Below the pieces are notes generated by a model. The model was not told the origin of the DNA, ran no database searches, and worked only from the letters and a program-made list of their open reading frames with translations. Shown here one piece after another: positions 7,991 to 13,500 of a DNA stretch of 13,500 nucleotides (the first letter of the stretch is position 1; every line of letters starts with the position of its first letter). The DNA comes from Pavlovales sp. CCMP2436 (taxonomy: Eukaryota > Haptophyta > Pavlovophyceae > Pavlovales), in assembly GCA_026770615.1 (NCBI GenBank), contig MU631349.1, forward strand, positions 217,250-230,749. The letters run 5' to 3'. Both the position numbers and the translations under genes were made by a program.

Positions 7991-8157
7991 CAGGGGATCG
8001 CGGGCAATAAGAAGGGCGAATTTTGAGCTTGAGGCTGAGCTTCTTAGCGAATTACATTCGAACAATGCTTAAAATTGCTAAAATTTTATGCAAACAGTGC
8101 AAAAAAACGAGGCACAGCTTCTTAACGGTACGGCTTCTTATTGCCCGCGACACCCTG
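7991..8157 (+). mobile_element. MITE-like element, copy 1 (TA target duplication)
   Basis: The ends are inverted repeats of about 23 bp: CAGGGGATCGCGGGCAATA at the left and the complement of CAGGGTGTCGCGGGCAATA at the right. A TA dinucleotide flanks both sides (7989-7990 and 8158-8159). The element is 167 bp, AT-rich inside and without coding capacity. TA duplications with CAGGG ends fit non-autonomous Tc1/mariner or pogo-type elements; no transposase is present in the window. Confidence 0.85.
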
Positions 8158-8351
8158 TAAGGTATGTGTTGTGTGTCGAGGAACCCCTGCTGTACTGCAG
8201 GGTCCGGTGCGTCCGCATGCTAGTGAGCGGCGCGAGAGTCTAGACTTGGTTACATCCTGGCGGAGTGGACGGAAGCTATATTTAGCATGGAACAGGAAAC
8301 GCGTAACCGCTTTTCCTTGAGACCCTTTGTGGAAGGGTGGGCAAGTTCTTA

Positions 8352-8424
8352 CAGTCCGAGAAAGCCCGGACTGGGGACTCGGACTGGCGATAATCAGATC
8401 CCGGATTCCGAGTGGTTGGAATCC
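8352..8424 (+). other. Pair of stable hairpins
   Basis: CAGTCCGAG (8352-8360) pairs with CTCGGACTG (8378-8386). An internal CGGACTG (8367-8373) offers an alternative pairing. A second hairpin of GGATTCC (8403-8409) and GGAATCC (8418-8424) follows. It does not fit a tRNA cloverleaf or any RNA family I can name. Confidence 0.4.
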
Positions 8425-9115
8425 TTACCTTGACAGTATGCATTAGTACGTATTAGGATGACATGCGCTGTGTGTGTGCGCAGCTCGCCGAGCCTGCCCC
8501 ATTTCACTGGGATGGCTGCTATCTCCTTCCCCAAGCCACGATTCCCAACAAGGGGTCTCTAGCCGGCCGGACAGGGCGACTCAATAATCCTCCTCTTAAC
8601 AGAACAAACTTTATTTTCTCAACCAAATATACTTCTTTAGGTCTGGTGGTGGTGTGTACGAGATTGGGTTCCTCGAAAGGGAGTAGTGATGTCGCTGTGT
8701 ATGACTCGGATTTGAAATTAATCTGTGGCTGTCATTCAGGGTGAGCGCATTAATGTGGTTATGGCGTGTGCTGGCTGTTTGCGTGGTTTTCCTCTTCGTT
8801 TAGTTCCGGTTCTTGGTGCTTCTTGTGTCCATGGGCAGCCTCCTGTGGGTGGCAGTGGGGTTTCTGTGGGCTTTGGTGTGCCGTTAGTGGGTGTCCAGAG
8901 TGGGCCTGCGCGGTGGAGTTCCAGGGTTCGGTGGACTTCCTTTCCGTCAACGTGGTGCGTGGCTACTGCTATGTCGACGCGGAGGATGGTGGCTATGCTG
9001 CGTATCATGTTGTTATTAATCCAGTGATTGTCAGTTTTCTGGTATGCTACCGACCACGGCTGGGAGGTGATTGCTCCTATTGGATCCTAAGGATCTGGAG
9101 CTGGTGAACAGCTTT

Positions 9116-9142
9116 ACTAATCTAGTTTGTGATCCAAATCGG
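9116..9142 (+). repeat. Isolated copy of the array D motif
   Basis: These 27 bases match 10326-10352 with about three differences (core TTTGTGATCCAAATCGG). It is the only copy outside the array at 10245-10700. Confidence 0.7.
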
Positions 9143-9694
9143 ACAGCGAGAGGATTGTGTAAACATCTCATTTTTTATTTCCGGCCACGAGGTGCAGCTG
9201 CACCACCGCCAAAGCCATCGACGCCAACCGATACGGATCCCGGGTTCAATGCCATCAGCGCTCGATCCGATGAAAGCTGATGTACGGCACGCTGCTACAT
9301 TAACGTGTCGTCCAGCCTGCTCGCGGGACTCGGGGAGTGCATCGAACGGGGTTTGCATCTCTCCCACATCACTCGCAGACAGGCGGCGCATCGTGGGCTG
9401 CGTCGTCGTGTGGCTACCAGTCGAGCACACACACGGTGTAGCCATCTTCATCAAGGCTGATTGCTGCTCAGGGGGGCTAAGCGCACCCTCCCACTGCAGA
9501 TATCATGAAAGCCACCTCCCTGGACGCCTAGGGCGTTTGCGGGTGTGTTGAAGGGTCATACTAACTAACTAAATATATTAATATTGGGACAAGTCCCGAC
9601 ACCTGATTTCGATTTCGAAGCCGCGAATACGTATGAAAAAATGAAAAAATCACGTGTTCAGTCGCAGACTTGGTCGACGTCAGATTTCAATCTA

Positions 9695-9860
9695 GGGGGA
9701 ATCGCGGGCAATAAGAACGGCGCTTTTTGAGGCTGAGGCTAAGTTTCTTAGCAAATTACATACAAACAATGCTTAAATTTGCTTAAATTACTTACAAACA
9801 ATGCAAAAAAAGAGGCTCAGTTTCTTGACACGACGGTTTCTTATTGCCCGCGATCCTTTG
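9695..9860 (+). mobile_element. MITE-like element, copy 2 (TA target duplication)
   Basis: This 166-bp element has the same orientation and the same ends as copy 1 (core TCGCGGGCAATAAGAA and its complement) and is flanked by TA at 9693-9694 and 9861-9862. The interior matches copy 1 with scattered substitutions and small indels. The outer 7-8 bases of its ends are more diverged than in copy 1. It inserted within about 7 bp of the edge of repeat A copy 2. Confidence 0.85.
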
Positions 9861-9866
9861 TATCTA

Positions 9867-10100
9867 TATTTATGATAGGATTCAAGCTGGCGTCTGACTG
9901 TTCTGAATGGTGTGCTGGTCTGAGCGTTGCGTCGCCCATTGCCTGATGCGTGCTTTAGTCGGCTGCGCTGGCTTGGGCGCCACCGCGCGTGCCGATGGAT
10001 CTCCGGTAGTGTGCCCGGGCAAGGGCGTTTCGGGAGATGATCTGCTGAATGCTGTTTGTCGTTTTTCCACGCTGGGCAGCGATCGGGCCCAGTGCGCTCA
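9867..10100 (-). repeat. Dispersed repeat A, copy 2 (inverted)
   Basis: The reverse complement matches 1451-1687 at roughly 90% identity. A short GC-rich frame on the minus strand (10070-9882) comes from this repeat and is not a separate gene. It joins repeat C copy 3 within about 7 bp at its left-hand (10100) end. Confidence 0.85.
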
Positions 10101-10106
10101 ATCTAT

Positions 10107-10222
10107 ATCATCTCCCACTTCTACCATGTTCCCCACGTCGGCGTAGCGCGTTGGAACCTGCGTCGAAGCGCTAAGATCAATATTATGATATGTCACACCG
10201 CCAGTCAGAACCCCCCTTCATC
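10107..10222 (+). repeat. Repeat C, copy 3
   Basis: This copy has the same orientation as 3371-3497. It keeps CACTTCTACCA, GGCGTAGCGCGT, GCGCTAAGATCA and ACCGCCAG blocks, with a diverged central part. It lacks a partner arm here, so it is a solo copy. Confidence 0.75.
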
Positions 10223-10244
10223 AAATGATTTGATTTCATAAAGT

Positions 10245-10700
10245 AACTAGTTTGTGATCCAACTCGGGATTTTGCTATTTTAAAACTGGTTTTATTTATT
10301 ATCTATGGCATTTGTTTGATTTTGTAAACTAATCCAATTTGTGATCCAAATCGGGATATAAAAAGATACAGGTTGCGAATTAAACGGGAGGGGGGGGAAG
10401 GGGGGATTGTGGAAATTTTAGTTTGTGATCCAACTCGGGTTCTGCTATTTTGAACTAAGTCTGCTATTTTAAAAACAGGTTTTTTTACCTATGACTTTTG
10501 TTTGATTCTGAAAGAACCCAGTTTTTACCCAAATCGTGATAAAAAACAGGTTGCATATCGGACGGTGGGGGGGGGGAGGGGGATGGGGGAGGGGGGTTTT
10601 GTGTGTGTAAATATCGTTGTGAAAAAAACCTAGTTAGTGATTCAAATCGGGATTTTGCAAACTGGTTCATACCTTTGGCGCTTTTGTTTGGTTTTGTTTG
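10245..10700 (+). repeat. Tandem array D with G-rich segments
   Basis: Degenerate units start at about 10248, 10419 and 10631, each with TTTGTGATCCAA(A/C)TCGGG or a variant, then TTTTGCTATTTTAAAA and GTTTGATTTTG-like blocks. The first two units each end in a G-rich run (10388-10405 and 10567-10597) capable in principle of forming a G-quadruplex. No coding signal is seen. The remaining sequence to about 10860 shows nothing recognisable. Confidence 0.75.
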
Positions 10701-10868
10701 AATGTTTTAATTTGTTTCGTATGGCCGCGGTTCAGACGCTGATGTGAACAGCAGCTGACGATATGCCAGCGCCTCCTCACCCGTGCGTATTGCGCTCAAC
10801 CAAACGCTTACTGGAAGCCAGCCAGACAAACCCACCACTCATGGAAGCGGACTAGACACAACAGTCGA

Positions 10869-11312
10869 TTGTGGCGCAGAGACGAACTTGCTCGACGCGC
10901 CCCCCCACAGACAATAGCGGGACGACCACCATCAGAGCCCTATACCACCGTGTTCTGCGCTTATCCACGCGGCCCAAAGCAGCGACACGGACCCGCACTA
11001 CCCAACAGCCAGCAGAGGCGCGCCAAAAGTGCAAGAGGACATAGGAACAATGCCCCGAAGCCACGCCGGCAGAGGCGTGCCAAAAGCGCAAGAAGGAAGA
11101 AGAATACCCCAAAATCACACCCTAGCATATTGAACCCGAGACCCACCCTCCCGAAGGGGTGGGATAGACCGCGGGAACACATTGAGTCCCCACCGTGTGA
11201 TTCTTGCCCCTCGTGGACAAGAATCACACTGTGGGATACAGGCTGCCGGAGTTTAATAATTTGTTTATTATGTGCTACAGGTGCGGCATGTGCGAAGGCG
11301 AGCTGCATTTGA
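10869..11312 (+). CDS. Doubtful basic ORF with an internal duplication
   Basis: The frame is open for 147 codons but begins with TTG and I see no ATG in it, so it is an exon at best. Residues about 48-85 hold two near-identical Gln-Arg-Arg-Ala-Lys-Ser-Ala-Arg units, matching a DNA duplication at about 11012-11040 and 11068-11096. The downstream part overlaps two hairpins (11142-11236), which makes a coding role less likely. No family is recognised. Confidence 0.15.
   Translation: MWRRDELARRAPPQTIAGRPPSEPYTTVFCAYPRGPKQRHGPALPNSQQRRAKSARGHRNNAPKPRRQRRAKSARRKKNTPKSHPSILNPRPTLPKGWDRPREHIESPPCDSCPSWTRITLWDTGCRSLIICLLCATGAACAKASCI
11142..11236 (+). other. Two adjacent hairpins
   Basis: CCCACCC (11142-11148) pairs with GGGTGGG (11157-11163). 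Further on, CCACCGTGTGATTCTTG (11190-11206) pairs with the complementary arm 11217-11233 with one mismatch over 17 bp and a 10-nt loop. The second stem is strong enough to be a real structured element or a small inverted repeat. Confidence 0.6.
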
Positions 11313-11909
11313 GACGAGCGAAAGGTAGCAGCGGCCGGTCAACGCGGCGCGCGCCAGTCAGAAATTTTTGATTGTCGTGTGACTAATCAGCATTAGCGGT
11401 GGGGACGGTATCCGTGCGCTCTGCTAAAGTCCCTTGATCCAGATGCTTTCTAATATACGCTTGCGGGTCATGTTTAGACCTGTCGTCAGGGGACGGACGA
11501 ATTTCTAAATATTTACACACTTAGACGCAGAAACTGCGCCCCAGGCGGTACTAGTTATATATAGTACTAACAATGGTTAAAGTGCAATTAGTTAAATTTG
11601 TAAATAAATAAATTAAAGTGTAATTATATTTATATACATTTACGTTTATATTTATGTATTTACTCATGTATTTCTTTACAACGTTAACTAATATTATTGA
11701 ACTTTTAATTACAAGCAGTTAAGATGCGATAAGTTCTGAGGCCAGAATAGGACAAATATATTTAATTAGAATCATATCAATAAAGATTTATTAGCTATTA
11801 ACTAACTAACTATATGTACATAAATTTTCGACTAAATTGCGTATGCAAAAAGTAGATTGATGCATTCTCAGCCCAGATAATAATAAACTGATACGAACTC
11901 ATCTCATCA
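11313..11909. other. AT-rich intergenic DNA
   Basis: From about 11500 the sequence is strongly AT-rich, with TTTATAT and TAACTAACTAAC runs (near 11795-11812). It lies immediately 3' of the spliced minus-strand gene ending at 11910 and probably contains its 3' untranslated and intergenic sequence. No gene is seen. Confidence 0.5.
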
Positions 11910-13500
11910 CTATCCGGAGCTCGTCCGCCCGCGCCCCGGTGCGCCAACGAGCCCGCCAACTTCGCGTGGCTGGAGTGCGTGCAACTGCGCAGCTAGATAG
12001 AGCTCGCGCGAATTTTTTGGCCGCAGCACCTCTGCGGGGGCGCGCACGTGACCAAGCGCCGAGAAGGTCGAGTCGACCTCGAGGAGCGCCAACTTATTCG
12101 CCGCCAGCTCGCTGGGCGAGAGTACGGCCGCGTCGGCGAGCGCGACAACCCGCCTCAATTTCGCGACGCGCACGACTGCGGCCGAGCGATCCGCCAATGT
12201 CTGGGGACACAGGGGGGGGGGGCAGTTTCAGATGACGACGAGGGTATGATGACGCTTTCGTGTGCTTGGGAATGATCCTAGGCTAAGAGTGTGTTGTTGC
12301 TGCACCACCGGGAAACTAATACACCGCTTAAGGGGCCGGGCGTTTTTCTTGATATAAATATATCCACAGGTGTACCATGCGTGAGTACGACACGGCAGAC
12401 GGGTGTGACTTAGGGCGGTGGCGGTTGTGACATACGCCAGTGACAGGTGTTATATATAGGCCAGTGACGGGTGTGACATAGGTCAATGACGGGTGTGACA
12501 TACCAAGACCTCGCCAAGCTCCTGCGCGTACTCTATTTCGTTCAGAGTGCCCTCAAGGTACAACGCATGCACGACCTCGGCATCGCGCAGTCGGTCGGAG
12601 TGCGCAGCCGCCTCTCTCTCCCCCCAGGGCCCGGGCAGCTGCATGAGGACGCTGCGACTGAGTACGCGATGTTGCTCGATCAGCTTATAATGCAGGGGCA
12701 TGCCCACACTCGCAGCGCGCGACGCTCTCCTACTGGCCGTTTGGCTGTCCGTTGCAGCCGTGGCCTCGCTGCCGCCCTTGGCCGGCTGTGCTGGCGCCTG
12801 TGCCACGGCGGGCGTTAAGCCCGGCGCCTCGTCAGCTAGCAGCTGTAAGTCGTTTTTCAAGTCGGGTCCGAGCTGTATATTATATTATTAGTATTATTAA
12901 TATTATCAGTTTAATAATAATAATAATAATAATAATAGAAGTGCCGTCTGGGGTGGCGATCGTACCTGCGGCGAGAATCCGGAATCGAGAAATTTGTCGA
13001 GCAGCCTCTCGGCGCATACGAGCAAATGGAGCTTGACTGCGCCTGCTGTCGGGTCGGCGCGCATCAGTTTATTCTGCTCGAGTGCGTAGGCCTCGGAAGT
13101 GAGGACTGCGCGCGCAGGCTCTTTCGCGGCGAGGAGCTCGTCTTTGATTCTGTCTAGCGCACGGACCGCTATTTGTCGATAACAAATAAGAATTATCTTG
13201 TGTAAGACTATTCATTCCTGTCCTGAAAAATAGATCCGGACTAACGGCTTTTAAATAAAAGCCGCGCGAAGCCGTGGACAAAACGCCTCAGGATAGCGCA
13301 CCAGTCACGCAGGCCCTCGCTTGCCTCCCCCGCGCCTCCGTCCACGCAGACCGCACGGAGAATATGGCGGCCTTTGCCTCATCAAACTGCTGCTGTGTTA
13401 TGAGACACTCGCTGAGCAGCGCATGCACCTCAATCACTGCCTTGGCGGTCGTCACGTCTGGTGGTGGTGGTGGTGGTGGTGGTAGGAGGGTGGTGGTGGT
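11910..13500 (-). CDS. Helical protein with SHOCT-like segments (4 exons in window, 5' end outside)
   Basis: Exons 13500-13302, 13168-12966, 12872-12504 and 12200-11910 join in consistent phase and give 353 residues ending at TAG. The first exon is open to the window edge and begins with a Thr/Pro run; part of that run could instead be intron. The protein is Ala/Leu-rich and helical. Segments near residues 24-46, 233-257 and 271-298 follow the pattern of SHOCT-type short helical hairpins (hydrophobic helix, turn with V/I-L/I-S/T, Glu/Gln, aromatic or Leu, Ala-Lys): for example ALADAAVLSPSELAANKLAL. A weaker one is at 192-213. An Ala/Pro/Ser linker covers about 150-190. SHOCT segments act in oligomerisation in other proteins; the role here is unknown. 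Confidence 0.6.
12201..12503 (-). other. Intron with a repeated donor (303 nt)
   Basis: The donor is TTG|GTATGT and the acceptor is GTCCCCAG after a C-rich tract. The phase is 0 on both sides. It is about three times longer than the other introns. Its 5' end is a tandem repeat of about 22 bp (12436-12503). Confidence 0.7.
12436..12503. repeat. About 22-bp tandem repeat at the intron 5' end
   Basis: Three units start at 12436, 12460 and 12482, with core CCAGTGACGGGTGTGACATA. On the minus strand each begins with TATGT or a variant, like the used splice donor. Confidence 0.85.
12873..12965 (-). other. Intron with an (ATT)n microsatellite (93 nt)
   Basis: The donor is CAG|GTACGA and the acceptor ATATACAG, phase 0. 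Most of the intron is TAA/ATT microsatellite (about 12887-12938). Confidence 0.75.
13169..13301 (-). other. Intron, 133 nt (less certain)
   Basis: The donor is ACTG|GTGCGC, which leaves one base of a codon. The acceptor is ACAAATAG, after which CG completes an Ala codon. The donor matches that of two introns in the other gene. The acceptor lacks a clear pyrimidine tract. Confidence 0.55.
13460..13500. repeat. (GGT)n microsatellite
   Basis: A GGT run with one interruption continues to the window edge. On the minus strand it reads as Thr then Pro codons in the frame of the first visible exon, so it is either a Pro-rich segment or the pyrimidine-rich end of an intron. Confidence 0.85.

Larger units (their letters stand above)
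8160..9694. other. Unassigned region between the two MITE copies
   Basis: Several frames of 60-140 codons exist on both strands, for example plus 8463-8744 from an ATG, minus 9008-8736 from an ATG and plus 9129-9551. None has a domain or codon pattern I can support. It contains hairpins near 8352-8424, a short copy of the 10.3-kb array motif at 9116-9142, and a small GGGAC/GTCCC hairpin near 9585-9597. It may be degenerate repeat DNA. Confidence 0.4.

Noticed and set aside
7711..8010. Pro-rich cell-wall-type protein on the plus strand
   Set aside because: It has no ATG, is low complexity, and its end lies in the MITE. Either strand of such DNA gives a long frame by composition alone.
8352..8430. 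tRNA gene suggested by a GGTTGGAATCC segment resembling a B box
   Set aside because: No acceptor stem or D arm pairs at the expected distance.
11795..11812. Telomere-like TAAC runs (also near 45-60 and 9560)
   Set aside because: The runs are short, lack the extra G residues of known algal telomere repeats, and occur at scattered internal sites.

Overview
The window looks like nuclear DNA of a unicellular eukaryote, probably a microalga or related protist; no lineage can be named from the sequence. The evidence is GC-rich exons joined by short GT..AG introns (93-133 nt, one of 303 nt), AT-rich intergenic stretches with many TAAC-type and TA-type runs, microsatellites, and abundant non-autonomous repeats. 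There is no operon structure, and several apparent long frames open only with GTG or TTG because they are exons rather than whole genes.

Layout. 1-1600 holds tandem repeats followed by broken GC-rich coding remnants (a SANT/Myb-like piece, a coiled-coil piece and an unassigned exon). 1451-2665 is a mosaic: one copy of a 237-bp dispersed repeat, a truncated and frameshifted fragment resembling a D5/SF3-type helicase of algal virus-like elements, and a 150-bp direct repeat. 2772-3497 is bounded by 127-bp inverted arms with a broken acidic repeat ORF inside. 3499-3626 is a TG/TA/CATA microsatellite.

The main gene is on the minus strand, 6970 down to 3631. Five exons whose phases all agree give a predicted 972-residue protein: an inosine-uridine nucleoside hydrolase-like domain, an unassigned linker, about six membrane segments, and a C-terminal TIR-like domain carrying a WCxxE motif. 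Immediately upstream of it is a three-copy tandem array (7009-7430).

7430-11900 is mostly repeat territory: a Gly/Pro-rich stretch, two 167-bp MITE-like elements with TA target duplications, inverted copies of the repeats seen at 1451-3497, a G-rich tandem array, structured hairpins and AT-rich DNA. A second spliced gene (minus, entering from beyond the right edge and ending at 11910) encodes a helical protein with several SHOCT-like helix-turn segments.

The two convincing genes are both on the minus strand but nothing shows that they work together. The most notable item is the nucleoside hydrolase / membrane / TIR-like fusion, which puts two potential N-ribosyl-bond-cleaving folds on one membrane protein. 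Splice joins, domain names and repeat identities were worked out by eye and not checked by any search.
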